A stretch of DNA of 64,000 nt from Actinomadura sp. CNU-125 (GTDB taxonomy: Bacteria > Actinomycetota > Actinomycetes > Streptosporangiales > Streptosporangiaceae), in assembly GCF_001942465.1 (NCBI RefSeq), contig NZ_MKJY01000222.1:1-64000 (forward strand). Reading direction: 5' to 3'. This document shows, one piece after another, positions 45,039 through 54,791 of the stretch. Made by a program: the position numbers and the translations under genes. Numbering within the stretch: position 1 is the first letter of the stretch; every line of letters starts with the position of its first letter. The notes beneath the pieces are model-generated. The model did not search any database. It saw nothing but the letters and a program-made list of their open reading frames with translations, and had not been told where the DNA came from.

Positions 45039-45659
45039 TCAGAACGTCGCGGAACGGGCGTCCGGACTTTTCACCACAACGGTGCCCGCGAGCCTGTCGT
45101 GGAGGGCCTGGCGGCTCCGTCCCTCGAACAGCAGGCCGGCGTTCGCGACCCAGAACACGCCCGCCAGGAGACCGGCCACGGGGACGGGACGCGCCACGAT
45201 CGGCACCGCGTAGATCGCCGCGCGGAGCGCGCCGCGCAGGGCGCCGAGCCGGGCCGGGTCGGGCGGGGCGTCCGGTGGGGAATCGGGCGGGGCGTCCTCG
45301 TCGTGGCGGTCGAGGACGGCCTCGGCCCGCACGTCCTCGGCGCGGACGACCTCGATCCCGGCGAAGCGCTTGCCGGGCGTCCGGCCCCAGAGGGCGAGCT
45401 GGACGGCCTCGTAGACGAGGAGGCAGCCCGCGACCGCGGGCGGTGCGACGAGATCGAAGGCGGCGGCGGACACCGTCTCGCGGGCGACGACGATGACGGG
45501 CAGGCCGACGATCAGCGTGTCGACGATGCGGGCGAGGAGGCGCTGACCCGGTTCGGCGAGCAGCCGCACCGGCGCGCCCCCGGCCGCCGCACCCCCGGAC
45601 GCCGGTGCCTCGGCCGCTTTCTCGTTCGGTTCCTCGGGGGCCGGCTGCGACGTCTCCAC
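45039..45659 (-). CDS. RDD family membrane protein
   Basis: 206 residues from GTG 45659. Proline/alanine-rich cytoplasmic N-terminus, then RDD domain: GQRLLARIVDTLIVGLPVIVV with the R...D pair, VYEAVQLALWGRTPGKRFAGIEVV, and RQALHDRLAGTVVV at the end. RDD proteins are small membrane proteins of mostly unknown role, some linked to ion exchange. It follows a second RDD gene by 17 bp, so they form an operon of paralogues. Confidence 0.85.
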   Translation of the reverse strand: METSQPAPEEPNEKAAEAPASGGAAAGGAPVRLLAEPGQRLLARIVDTLIVGLPVIVVARETVSAAAFDLVAPPAVAGCLLVYEAVQLALWGRTPGKRFAGIEVVRAEDVRAEAVLDRHDEDAPPDSPPDAPPDPARLGALRGALRAAIYAVPIVARPVPVAGLLAGVFWVANAGLLFEGRSRQALHDRLAGTVVVKSPDARSATF

Positions 45660-45676
45660 CGCCGTCGTCTCCCGTT

Positions 45677-46561
45677 CTACCGCGCGAATTCGGTGGTCTC
45701 GCCGTGCCCGTGGTCGTCGTGCCCCTGGTCGCCGCCGCCGTACAGCGCGCGCTCGTCGATGACCAGGGTGTTGGAGAAGCGGTCGTGCAGGGCCTGGTGC
45801 AGGGGCTGGTCCCAGATCGCCCAGAGGTGGGCCATGAGCATGCCCACCCAGACGAGCAGCATCCCGTAGGCGAAGTAGCTCCACACCATGACGGCGAGCA
45901 CGAGGAAGAAGAAAACGCCCAGCTGATACGCGATGTGCGTGACGCCCGCGCGCCACACTCCCTGCGTCGTCGTCAGCGGTTCCCCTTCCGGTTGCGCCTG
46001 GACGACGCCGATGCCGAGGAGCCGCTTGCCCCACGTCCGTCCCCACATGGACAGTTGCACGGCCTCATAAATGAACGGCAGCACCGACAGCACGCAGAAC
46101 AGCGTGAAGATGATGGGCCAGTTCCAGATTCCGCCTTCGTCCTCGGCCGAACTGCCCGCCCGGTCCAGCCCGACCGTGCCGATGACGACCGGCAGGACGA
46201 CCGCGAACCCGAACACCGCGACGACCGAGTTGTCGATGACTCGCGCTCCGGCGCGCCGGAGAATCGGGGCGAGCGGCACGCCTCCGTAGGAGCCTCCTTG
46301 GGACGGCGCCCCCTGCTGCCCGTACCCGGGGTCATAGCCCGAGTCGTAGCCACCGCCGTAGGCGGGGTCATAGGCAGGCTGCTGCCACTGCTGCTGTTGC
46401 TGGGGCTGCTGCTGCCATTGCTGCCGCGCCGGGGGGCGCGCGGGCTGCTGGGGCTGCTGCGGTTGCTGCCACTGGGGACCTTGGTACGAGGGCGGCGGTC
46501 CGTAGGACCCCTGTCCCTGCGGCGGCTCGTACCGGCGACCGCGGTGGGGGGAATCGCTCAT
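45677..46561 (-). CDS. RDD family protein with Gln/Pro/Gly-rich N-terminus
   Basis: 294 residues. Residues 1-95 are low-complexity (QQPQQPQQPARPPARQQ, YDPAYGGGYDSGYDPGY). Then RDD: RRAGARVIDNSVVAVFGFAVVLPVVIG, YEAVQLSMWGRTWGKRLLGIGVVQ, QALHDRFSNTLVID. The C-terminus is His/Asp/Gly-rich (GGGDQGHDDHGHGET), a possible metal-binding tail. Starts 4 bp from the argA-like stop. The disordered N-terminus may mediate protein contacts at the membrane; inferred. Confidence 0.88.
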   Translation of the reverse strand: MSDSPHRGRRYEPPQGQGSYGPPPSYQGPQWQQPQQPQQPARPPARQQWQQQPQQQQQWQQPAYDPAYGGGYDSGYDPGYGQQGAPSQGGSYGGVPLAPILRRAGARVIDNSVVAVFGFAVVLPVVIGTVGLDRAGSSAEDEGGIWNWPIIFTLFCVLSVLPFIYEAVQLSMWGRTWGKRLLGIGVVQAQPEGEPLTTTQGVWRAGVTHIAYQLGVFFFLVLAVMVWSYFAYGMLLVWVGMLMAHLWAIWDQPLHQALHDRFSNTLVIDERALYGGGDQGHDDHGHGETTEFAR

Positions 46562-46565
46562 TCGG

Positions 46566-47081
46566 TCAGTCCTCCAGGCGAAGCAACATCCGGGTGTTGC
46601 CCAACGTATTCGGCTTCACCCTGTCGAGGTCCAGGAACTCGGCCACGCCTTCGTCGTAGGAACGGAGAAGCTCCTCGTACACCTCTGGCGACACCGGAGT
46701 CCCCAGAAGCTGCCGGAAACCGTGACGGGCGAAGAACTCCACTTCGAAGGTAAGGCAGAACACCCGCCGGACGCCGAGTTCCCGCGCGGTTTCGAGCAAC
46801 CTGACGACGATCCGGTGGCCGATTCCGCGTCCCCCGTAGCCCTGCGCCACGGCGACAGACCGCACCTCCGCGAGGTCCTCCCACATCACGTGCAGCGCCC
46901 CGCAGGCGACGACGCGGCCGCCCGCCTGCGCGTCCTCGGCGACCCAGAACTCCTGGACGTCCTCATAGAGCGTCACCGCGGTCTTCTTGAGCAGGCGTCG
47001 GCCCGACCCGGCGTACATGTCGACCAGCCCGCGGATCTCCTTGACATCGGCGGTGCGCGCACGCCGGATCACGACTTCCAC
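46566..47081 (-). CDS. argA: GNAT N-acetylglutamate synthase (ArgA, actinobacterial short type)
   Basis: 171 residues, a stand-alone GNAT domain like the short mycobacterial ArgA. EVVIRRARTADVKEIRGLVDMYA, then LYEDVQEFWVAED, GALHVMWEDLAEVRSVAV, and acetyl-CoA loop QGYGGRGIGHRIV. The tail FLDLDRVKPNTLGNTRMLL is highly characteristic of this group. It makes N-acetylglutamate, the first step of arginine synthesis. GTG 47081 start; a second GTG at 47072 is possible. No arg genes adjoin. Confidence 0.85.
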   Translation of the reverse strand: MEVVIRRARTADVKEIRGLVDMYAGSGRRLLKKTAVTLYEDVQEFWVAEDAQAGGRVVACGALHVMWEDLAEVRSVAVAQGYGGRGIGHRIVVRLLETARELGVRRVFCLTFEVEFFARHGFRQLLGTPVSPEVYEELLRSYDEGVAEFLDLDRVKPNTLGNTRMLLRLED

Positions 47082-47497
47082 AAACAGGCGACATTACCGA
47101 ACGCCGCACCCAGCTTCGGACTCCGCGGGACCGGATCGGCCGCGCCGCCCGTCTCGTCCGGCCCGTCCGGGGTGATCTCCGCCACTCGACGGCCGCGCCC
47201 GGCCGCGCTCGTCCGGCCCAAGACACGGCTCTGACCTGCGACTTCGCATGTTCTTGTTGGAATCCGATACGGGTTCCGTTAGTGTCCTGCGCTGATGTCG
47301 GCCCGCCCGCAGAACGGGCCGCCCGCCGCGTCCGAGGCCCGTTCACCGGCCCGGACGGCCGGGTTTCCGAATTCGGGAGCGCCCGGGGTCGTGTTCCCGG
47401 AGGCGCCGCACCGTCAGGGTGATTCCGCAGACCGCGTGGACCGTTCCGCGAGCGTCGCGGACGGCCGCCCCGGCAGGCGACGAGGAGAGGAGTTCGC
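47082..47497. other. Intergenic region and leader of the NlpC/P60 gene
   Basis: Divergent promoter space. Contains GGAATCCGATACGGGTTCC (47260-47278), a near-palindrome, and a GC-rich stretch able to form several hairpins before the strong GAGGAGAGGAG ribosome site. Cell-wall hydrolase genes in actinomycetes often have c-di-AMP riboswitches, but the conserved core was not recognised here. Confidence 0.35.
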
Positions 47498-48511
47498 ATG
47501 AAGTCCGCGCGGCCCGTGACCCGCATCCTCGGCCGGACGGCGACGGTCGCCGCGGCGCTCGCCGTCGTCTCGATCGCCCCGCACGTCGCCGCGTCCGGAC
47601 GGAACGCGGTGGTGCTCGCCGACCCGGGGCCGTCCACGGGACCGTCCACCGGGCCGTCCACGGGGGACCTGACCTCCGAGGCGTTCCGGCTGGCCGACGA
47701 ATTCGAGCGGCTCACCGAGAAGTACAACGGCCTCCGCGTGAATCTGGAGCGGTCGGAGAAGGCCGCCGAGGTCTCGAAGGCGGACGCCGACCGTCAGCGC
47801 GCGGCGTTCGAGGCGCTGCGCGACCGGATCGGACGCCTCGCCGCCACCCGATACATGCAGGGCGGCAGCGACCCGACCGTCACGTTCGTCGCTTCCCAGG
47901 ACCCGCAGGCCGTCCTCGACCGGGCGGCGACCCTCAACTACTTCGCCAAGCAGGAGAGCACGAAGGTCGTCCAGTACATGCGGGCGATGCAGTCCGCTGA
48001 GCGCGCGCGAAAAGCGGCGGAGCAGCGTGCAGAGCAGGTGACCGCGCTGGAGAAGAAAGTCGAGGCGCAACGCAAAAAGGTCACCGCGGAGTACGAAAAG
48101 ATCCGCGGCAAGGTCATCAAGCAGGCCCCCGAGAAACTCGCCGAGCTTCCGGTGGTCGGCACCGGTAAGGCGGCGCGCGCGCTGCAGTACGCGATGAGCA
48201 AGCTGGGACGTCCGTACGTGTGGGGCGCGGCCGGTCCCAGCACGTTCGACTGCTCGGGCCTGACGATGTGGGCCTACGGGCAGGTCGGCGTCAACCTGCC
48301 GCACTACACCGGCAGCCAGTTCGGCTCGGGCGTGCACGTGTCCAGGAACGAACTGCAGCCCGGAGACCTCGTTTTCTTCCACTCCGACCTGCACCACATG
48401 GGCATGTACATCGGCGACGGCAAGATGATCCACGCGCCGCACACCGGCGACGTCGTCCGGATCGCGCCCATGGCGGGACGGCCGTTCGCGGGCGGGGTGC
48501 GCGTCGCGTGA
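47498..48511 (+). CDS. Secreted NlpC/P60 peptidoglycan endopeptidase
   Basis: 337 residues. Signal peptide at 1-32 (basic start, TVAAALAVVSIAPHVAASG). A GPST-repeat linker follows (three 12-bp repeats). A long coiled coil covers about residues 65-215. The catalytic NlpC/P60 domain has WGAAGPSTFDCSGLTMWA (Cys near residue 250) and LHHMGMYIGDGKMIHAPHTGD with the catalytic His. It cuts D-glutamyl-diaminopimelate bonds in peptidoglycan outside the cell, as RipA-type enzymes do in cell separation. The coiled coil likely restrains or positions the enzyme. Confidence 0.92.
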   Translation: MKSARPVTRILGRTATVAAALAVVSIAPHVAASGRNAVVLADPGPSTGPSTGPSTGDLTSEAFRLADEFERLTEKYNGLRVNLERSEKAAEVSKADADRQRAAFEALRDRIGRLAATRYMQGGSDPTVTFVASQDPQAVLDRAATLNYFAKQESTKVVQYMRAMQSAERARKAAEQRAEQVTALEKKVEAQRKKVTAEYEKIRGKVIKQAPEKLAELPVVGTGKAARALQYAMSKLGRPYVWGAAGPSTFDCSGLTMWAYGQVGVNLPHYTGSQFGSGVHVSRNELQPGDLVFFHSDLHHMGMYIGDGKMIHAPHTGDVVRIAPMAGRPFAGGVRVA

Positions 48512-48791
48512 CCGGCTCGGACGGCCATTCGGAACATGCGGAACATTCGCGGGATGCGGGGCGCGCGAAGAACGGCCGCGGCCTGAACGAGGGCATGGCC
48601 GATCAGGGGAACGGCGGCGTGCGCCACGGATGCCGTGAACAACGTCCGCGGCGGCGCCTCCCGCAGGGACCTACCTATCGGGACGCCGGCGCGCCGCAGC
48701 GGGGTCGGACGGAGTTCGCGTCGGTTGAGCATGCCGCCTGGTCTTGCCGGTGACGCCCGTCTTCCCCGGACGGACGCCGTCGTGAGCACCG

Positions 48792-49022
48792 CTAGATGAG
48801 CTGCCTGCGGGCCGCCCACACCACGGCCTCGATAGGGGTCCCGACCTCCAGCCGGTCGCAGATGGTGCGCAACCGGCGGCGCAGGGTCCGCGCGCTCAGT
48901 TCCAGCTTGCGTGCCGCCACATCGGCGGTGACACCGGTCGCGATCTGGGCCAGCAGTCGGATCTCCTCCTCGTTCAGCCCGAAGTCGTCGGTGGCACGAC
49001 GTGCGAGTGTGGCCTGTTCCAC
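48792..49022 (-). CDS. Small LuxR-type helix-turn-helix protein
   Basis: 76 residues from GTG 49022 (GGGAGG six bases upstream). The only domain is a LuxR-like helix-turn-helix: LNEEEIRLLAQIATGVTADVAARKLELSARTLRRRLRTICDRLEVGTPIEAVVWA (shown by parts of 20: EEEIRLLAQIATGVT, ARTLRRRLRTICDRL). No receiver domain, so it acts as an orphan regulator or responds through partner proteins. Region 48512-48791 before its 3' end holds no gene that could be supported. Confidence 0.75.
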   Translation of the reverse strand: MEQATLARRATDDFGLNEEEIRLLAQIATGVTADVAARKLELSARTLRRRLRTICDRLEVGTPIEAVVWAARRQLI

Positions 49023-49495
49023 TCCGTCCTCCCTCGTCCCTGGTGATGACCGCGGGGATGCAGCCGTCCGCTGCACGGGCACGGGTCGTCGGCCGTGTAC
49101 GCGCGTCGGGTTGCCGGGTCCGGAGCCCTCCGGACTAGATCATCAGGTTCCCTTGCTGTCTCACGAGCTTGGCCGGAGGTGGCCGAAAGGCCGATTGCGG
49201 GGATGCGCGGGGGAACTCCGGGTGACGATTCAGTCGTTGGCCATCCGGACGACACGGGCTTTGGTCGCCAGCCATCCGCGCCCGTCCCTTCCTCGGAGCC
49301 GCCGTGATCCCGCCGCAGGCGAAGATCATGAATCGTTTCAAGCTACGCTTCGGCTCGGAACGCTAGGCGGCCGGATCCGGCCCGTCAAGCGCTGGTCAAA
49401 TGCCTTGTGTGCTCGTATGGTCGCCATGTGTGACGGGCCGTTCGAGCCCGCGCTATAGAGAATGCCGCTACCTGGGAGAACGTCGCCGGGGGCGG
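49023..49495. other. Divergent intergenic region between LuxR-like and LacI genes
   Basis: About 470 bp. Its middle part (49310-49420) is AT-richer, with TTTCAAGCTACGCTTCGG-like sequence. It probably carries both promoters. No additional gene was supportable. Confidence 0.4.
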
Positions 49496-50626
49496 ATGAG
49501 GAGCGAGTTGCCACAGACCAGTATTCGTGAGGTGGCGAAGCGAGCCGGGGTCTCAGTTGGGACCGTTTCGAATGTCCTAAACCGGCCAGACCTCGTGGCC
49601 GAAGCCACCCGTGACCGTGTACGCGCGGCGATCGACGAGCTCGGCTTCGTCCGCAACGAGTCGGCCCGCCGGCTGCGCCAGGGCCCGCGCCCGGCCGCCC
49701 GGCCCGGTGCGGCGACCGCCGTGGACGGGTCCGGGGACGGCTCGGGGGACGGCTCCGGGGACGGCTCCGCCGGTGATCCCGCCCGCCGGGCGTCCCCCAC
49801 CGGACGCCGCGAGAACCGCCTGGCGTTCGGCGTCATCGTCGAGGACCTGACGAACCCGTACGCGAGCGACGTCGCGCGCGGCGCCGAGCTCGCGCTCAAC
49901 GAGGCCGGGCACGACGCCCTGTGGATCTCCAGCGACCACTCGTCGGTGAAGGAGCGCCGCTCCCTGGACCTGCTGGAGGAGCACCGGGTCGCGGGCGCGC
50001 TCATCATCCCGGTCGGGCTCGGCCCCCGCCGCATCGCCGAACTGCGCGCCGCCGGGCTCAGCGTCGTCCTGATCGACCGGGACGTCACGGACGCGTGCAC
50101 CGCGCGCGTCGACCACGTCGCGGGCGGCGAGATCGCGGCCGCGCACCTGCTCGGCGCCGGCTGCACCCGGGTGACGTTCGTGACCGGACGGCCCGAGCCC
50201 GACCCGTGCGTCCACCGCCGGGACGGCGCGTCCCGCACGCTCGTCGAGGCCGGGCTCGACGAGCCGCCAGTGCTGGTGCAGGAGGCGCTGAGCATCACCG
50301 AGGGACGGGCCGCGGCGCAGCGGATCCTCGCCATGTCGCCGCGCCCGGACGGCGTGTTCTGCGCCAACGACCTGCTCGCGATCGGCCTGATCAACGAGCT
50401 GACGCGGCTGGGCGTCCGGGTGCCCGCCGACATCGCGGTCATCGGCTACGACGACATCGAGCTCGCCGCCAGCGCGGCCGTCCCGATCACCACGATCCGG
50501 CAGCCGCGCCGGGAACTCGGCTGGGAGGCCGCCGAACTGGCGCTCGCCGAGATCCGCGAGGGCTCCTCGCACCAGCACCGGCAGGTCGTCCTGCGGCCCG
50601 AGCTCGTCGTCCGCGACTCCGCCTGA
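49496..50626 (+). CDS. LacI family transcriptional regulator
   Basis: 376 residues from ATG 49496; TTG 49508, with GAGGAGCGAG before it, is an equally good start. Helix-turn-helix TSIREVAKRAGVSVGTVSNVLN, hinge LRQG, then an unusual linker of about 40 residues with DGSGDGSGDGSGDGS from a 12-bp tandem repeat. The periplasmic-binding-type domain runs from FGVIVEDLTNPYASDVARGAEL to VIGYDDIELAASAAVPITTIRQP. It would regulate sugar-type genes; no target operon is adjacent. The glycine/aspartate linker may vary in length between strains. Confidence 0.9.
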   Translation: MRSELPQTSIREVAKRAGVSVGTVSNVLNRPDLVAEATRDRVRAAIDELGFVRNESARRLRQGPRPAARPGAATAVDGSGDGSGDGSGDGSAGDPARRASPTGRRENRLAFGVIVEDLTNPYASDVARGAELALNEAGHDALWISSDHSSVKERRSLDLLEEHRVAGALIIPVGLGPRRIAELRAAGLSVVLIDRDVTDACTARVDHVAGGEIAAAHLLGAGCTRVTFVTGRPEPDPCVHRRDGASRTLVEAGLDEPPVLVQEALSITEGRAAAQRILAMSPRPDGVFCANDLLAIGLINELTRLGVRVPADIAVIGYDDIELAASAAVPITTIRQPRRELGWEAAELALAEIREGSSHQHRQVVLRPELVVRDSA

Positions 50627-50642
50627 GGACGGGCGCCCGAAG

Positions 50643-50670
50643 CGACGCCGCCCCGGCCGGGGCGGCGTCG
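50643..50670. terminator. Bidirectional terminator between LacI and lysS genes
   Basis: Perfect palindrome of 28 bases (CGACGCCGCCCCGG and its complement) between convergent genes. Confidence 0.7.
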
Positions 50671-50680
50671 GCTCTCCCGG

Positions 50681-52170
50681 CTACTCCGGCTTGACCAGCG
50701 GGAACAAGATCGTCTCGCGGATGCCCTTGCCGGTGAAGGCCATGATCATCCGGTCGATGCCGGCGCCCATCCCGCCGGTCGGCGGCATCGCGTACTCGAG
50801 CGCCCGCAGGAAGTCCTCGTCCAGCTGCATGGCCTCGGGGTCACCGCCCGCGGCGAGCAGCGACTGCTCGGTGAGCCTGCGGCGCTGCTCGATCGGGTCG
50901 ACCAGCTCCGAGTAGGCGGTGCCGAGTTCCGTGCCGAACCCGATGAGGTCCCACTTCTCGGTGAGCAGCGGCTCCTCGCGGTGCTGGCGGGTCAGCGGCG
51001 AGGTCTCCAGCGGGAAGTCCATGACGAACGTCGGCTGGACGAGCGTGTGCTCGATCAGCTCCTCGAAGATCTCCTGGACGAGCTTGCCCTGCCCCCACTT
51101 GGGGTCCCAGCTCACGCCCCGCGCGTCCGCGAGCTGCGGACGGCCTCGATGGGCGTGTGCGGGGTGATCTCCTCGCCGAGCGCCTCCGACACCGACCCGT
51201 ACAGGGTGATCCGCGGCCACTCGGCGACGCCGAGGTCGATCTCCCGCCCGTCGTGGACGACGACCGTGGTGTCCAGCGCCGCGACGACCGCTTTCTGGTA
51301 CATCCGCTGGGTCAGGTCGGCCATGTCGTTGTAGTCGAGATACGTCCCGTACGCCTCGAGCATCGTGAACTCGGGGTTGTGGGTGGAATCCGCGCCTTCG
51401 TTCCGGAAGTTCCGGTTGATCTCGAAGACCTTCTCGATCCCGCCGACGACGAGCCGCTTCAGGTACAGCTCGATCGCGATCCGCAGGTAGAGGTCCATGT
51501 CGTAGGCGTTGATGTGCGTGCTGAACGGACGCGCCGTCGCCCCGCCGTGGACCGGCTGCAGCATCGGCGTCTCGACCTCTAGGTAGCCCTCGTCGTGCCA
51601 GAAGTCGCGGACGGCGCGCACGGTCGCGCTGCGGATCCGCGCCATCCGGCGGGCCTCGTCGTTGACGATCAGGTCGACGTACCGCTGCCGCACCCGCGCC
51701 TCGGGATCGGTCAGGCCCGCGTGCTTGTCCGGCAGCGGGCGCAGGCACTTGGACGTGATCGCGAACCGGTCCGCCATGATCGACAGCTCGCCGCGCCGGG
51801 ACGTGATCACCTCGCCCTCGACGCCGATGTGGTCGCCGAGGTCGACCTCGCGCTTCCAGAAGTCGAGCTGCTCCTGCCCGACGTTCGCCAGCGACAGCAT
51901 CACCTGGATCTCGCCGCCGCCGTCGCGGATCGTGGCGAAGCACAGCTTGCCGCCGTTGCGGACGAGCATGACGCGCCCGGTGACGCCGACCCGCTCCCCC
52001 GTCTCGGTGCCCGGCTCCAGGACCGGGTGTTTCTCGCGGACCTCGGTGATGGTCGCCGTGCGCGGGAAGGTCACCGGATAGGGGTCGATCCCGCTTTCGC
52101 GCAGCCGGTCGAGCTTCTCCCGGCGAACGCGCATCTGCTCCGGAAGGTCATCGAGGGTCTCGTCACTCAC
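50681..52170 (-). CDS. lysS: Lysyl-tRNA synthetase (class II), one-base frame break
   Basis: 496-497 residues when one base is restored. OB-fold anticodon-binding part: [25 protein letters not shown]. Class II core: motif 2 [24 protein letters not shown], motif 3 [13 protein letters not shown]. The frame breaks at about 51126: IEAVR is followed by SSRTRGA in the first frame, while the expected [17 protein letters not shown] continues in another. This is an essential enzyme, so an indel error is likely. GTG start overlaps the LysR stop by 4 bp. Confidence 0.92.
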
Positions 52171-53156
52171 GCCTCAAGGCTATCGATCCCGCTCAGTGCC
52201 CCGCGAACCGCTTGACCGGACTCGTCCGGAACCGGGCGCCCCGCCCGGGGACGTCCGAGGAGCGCGGGGCCCACGTCGCGGGCCAGCGCGGCGGCCAGGG
52301 ACCGGAACGCCCGCACCGGCCCGCTCGGGTCGCCGCGGCGCGTCGCGAGGACGCTGCTGTCCCACGGCGCGTCCACGATCGGGACGTACCGGACACCGGG
52401 CCACGGGTAGAAGCGGGCGAACGACTCCAGCGCCGAACCGACGCCGCGTCCGGCGGCGACGCTGAGCAGCACGTCCTGCGGGTTGCGGACAAGGTCGGGA
52501 CCGCGCCGCCCGCGCTCGCCGTTCACCGCCCGGGTGAAGTACAGGTAGTCGGCGAAGACGGCCGGCGTCACGTCCGGTATCCGGGCGATCGGCAGGTCGA
52601 GGACGTCCGCGAGACGCAGCGCCGCCGCGTCCCCGAACGGCCCGTCGGCCGGCACGCACACGATGCGCGACTCGGCCGTCAGGACGTCGACGGCGACGCG
52701 CTCGTCGTCCGGCGCGGGCCGCACGAACGCGACGTCCACACGGTTCTCGACGAGCGCGGAGACGTGTTCGGTGAAGTCGAGCGGCCCGATCGTGACGCGG
52801 ACGTCCGGACGGGCGCGGCGGAACGCCCGCACGATCGTGGGCGTCAGCTCCGCGGACCCGTGCCCCATCACCCCGACGCGCAACACCGGCTCGACGGAGT
52901 CCGCCGCGACGTCCGCGACCGCCGCGACCGCCGCGTTCGCGGCGGCGAGCGCGGCCCGGGCGTGCGGCACGAACCGTTCCCCGGCCTCGGTCAGCCGCAG
53001 CGGGGAACGTTCCAGCAACCGGACGCCGAGGTCGCGTTCGAGTCGCTGCACGTGCGCGGTCACGGCGGGCGGCGACAGGAACAACCGCGCGGCCGCACGC
53101 GCGAACCGTCCTTCCTCCACCACCGCGAGGAACGACGCCAGTTCACGCAGTTCCAT
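52167..53156 (-). CDS. LysR family transcriptional regulator
   Basis: 329 residues from ATG 53156. N-terminal winged helix ELRELASFLAVVEEGRFARAAARLF, LSPPAVTAHVQRLERDLGVRLL, ERSPLRLTEAG. Substrate-binding domain from about residue 90 (VLRVGVMGHGSAELTPTIV, VDVAFVRPAP). It overlaps the lysS start, which is unusual for a regulator and suggests that lysS may be read partly from this transcript. Effector and targets unknown. Confidence 0.9.
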   Translation of the reverse strand: MELRELASFLAVVEEGRFARAAARLFLSPPAVTAHVQRLERDLGVRLLERSPLRLTEAGERFVPHARAALAAANAAVAAVADVAADSVEPVLRVGVMGHGSAELTPTIVRAFRRARPDVRVTIGPLDFTEHVSALVENRVDVAFVRPAPDDERVAVDVLTAESRIVCVPADGPFGDAAALRLADVLDLPIARIPDVTPAVFADYLYFTRAVNGERGRRGPDLVRNPQDVLLSVAAGRGVGSALESFARFYPWPGVRYVPIVDAPWDSSVLATRRGDPSGPVRAFRSLAAALARDVGPALLGRPRAGRPVPDESGQAVRGALSGIDSLEA

Positions 53157-53608
53157 ACCGGTCACGTTAATCGCCCGGAACGCGAACGTGGAGACCAGGC
53201 GACACGCATCACACGAACCCCGACGAATCCGACGCCAGCGCCAACGGCAACGGCAGGGTGGCGGGGTCAGTCGGCCCCCCATTCGCGGCGGCCAGCGGGC
53301 TTCGGCGAGGGCGACCGCGACGTTGAACGGGCCGACGCGCCAGACCTGGGGGATGTAGGCGTAGCCGCGGTAGTCGCTGGCGAAGGACGCTAGGGCGTCA
53401 GCAGCACCGGCCGTTTGCGGCTCGGCCGGAGGCGGACGAGCGCGCCGCGACGGGCACGGCCGGCATCCGGCCTCGCCCCACCCGCCACGCCGGCTCCAGC
53501 GGCGGCGGTCGCGGCGCTTGAGCTTCGAGTCAAGGGCGGCCGTCCGCAGGGGTTCGCGAAACGTGAAGGGGGGCGGCGGCGCGCCCGTCCTCCCCATAGA
53601 CAGAGATC
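53157..53608. other. Intergenic region with a protein-like fragment
   Basis: About 450 bp between divergent LysR and MFS genes. On the minus strand 53290-53400 reads ALASFASDYRGYAYIPQVW then RVGPFNVAVALAEARW without start or stop of its own. It looks like a remnant of a real protein but the family is not recognised. The rest is probably promoter sequence. Confidence 0.35.
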
Positions 53609-54791
53609 ATGGACAAGTCGGGCGCGTCCCCCGGGCGCTGGCTCCCCGTGGCGCTGATCATGTTCGGGGTGGGCTGGGGCGCCAACCAGTTCGCCTCGCT
53701 GCTCGGCCTCTACACCGAGCGGCTGCACCTCGGCGGCGGCGCCGCACAGGCCATGTTCGGCGTGTACGCGCTCGGGCTCGTGCCCGGTCTCGCGCTCGGC
53801 GGCCCGGCGTCCGACCGGTTCGGGCGCCGCCGTGTCGCGCTGCCGTCCGCGTGCGCGTCCGCGCCGGTCACGCTCGTCCTGATGGCCGGTTCGGCGGTCC
53901 CGGAGCTGCTGTACGCGGGACGGCTGCTCGCGGGCGTCGTGACGGGCGCGGTCCTCGCGGCGGGCACCGCGTGGGTCAAGGAGCTGGCGCCGGGGCCGGG
54001 CGTGCGGGCCACCGCGCTGGCGGTCTCGGCCGGGTTCGGCGCCGGTCCGCTGGCGGCGGCGCTGGTGGCGCAGTGGGCGCCGTTCCCGCTGGTCACCGCC
54101 TACCTGCCGCATCTGGTGATCATGGCGTTGACGGTGCCCGCGGCGATGCGGGTCCCGGACGTGCGGGACGTGCGGGACGTGCGGCGCGCGCCGGGCGGCG
54201 GGCGCGGGGCCGCAGGCGGCCTGCGGCTCGACGGGTTCCGGCGGCCCGAGTTCCGCAGGGCGATCGCGCCGGTGGCGATCTGGACGTTCGCCGCCCCGAC
54301 GAGCGCGTTCGCGCTGCTGCCGACGATCGTCCCGGTGCAGCACGCGCCGATCGTCCACTCGCGGGATCACGCGCGTCACCCTCGGGTCGGGGATGGCGGC
54401 GCAGCCGATCGCGCGGCGGCTGGAGGCGCGGCATCCGCGGCTGGTCGCGCGGGCCGGGCTGGCCGCGGTGACGGCCGGGATGCTGGCCGCCGCGCTGACG
54501 GTCGTGCTGCGCGAGCCCGCGCTGAACGCGGCCGCGGCCGTCCCGCTGGGCCTCGGCTACGGGTTCGTGCTGACCTACAGCCTGGGCGAGACCGCCCGCA
54601 TCGCCGCGCCGGACGAGCTGGCGGGCCTCACGGCCGTCGCGTACGCGGTGATCTACGCGGGGATGTTCACGCCGCTGCTGCTGACCGTTCTGGCCGAGGT
54701 CGTCCCGATGGCACTGCTCCTGACCGTCCTGTCCGGGCTCGCCGCACTATGCCTGCTGCGCGCGACGCGTCAGGCGGTGTTGCGCTCGTAG
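53609..54791 (+). CDS. MFS transporter, frameshifted
   Basis: About 394 residues when repaired. N-half: PVALIMFGVGWGANQFASLLGLY, motif A-like GGPASDRFGRRRVALPS. The frame breaks near 54360: after VPVQHAPIVHS the expected ITRVTLGSGMAAQPIARRL continues in another frame to ATRQAVLRS. Central loop contains three tandem VRD units (VPDVRDVRDVRR). The tail overlaps the convergent coaX by 22 bp. Probable exporter; substrate unknown. Confidence 0.78.

Noticed and set aside
47260-47490. Possible c-di-AMP (ydaO-type) riboswitch before the NlpC/P60 gene
   Set aside because: Position fits, but the conserved core sequences were not found; only generic GC hairpins are visible.
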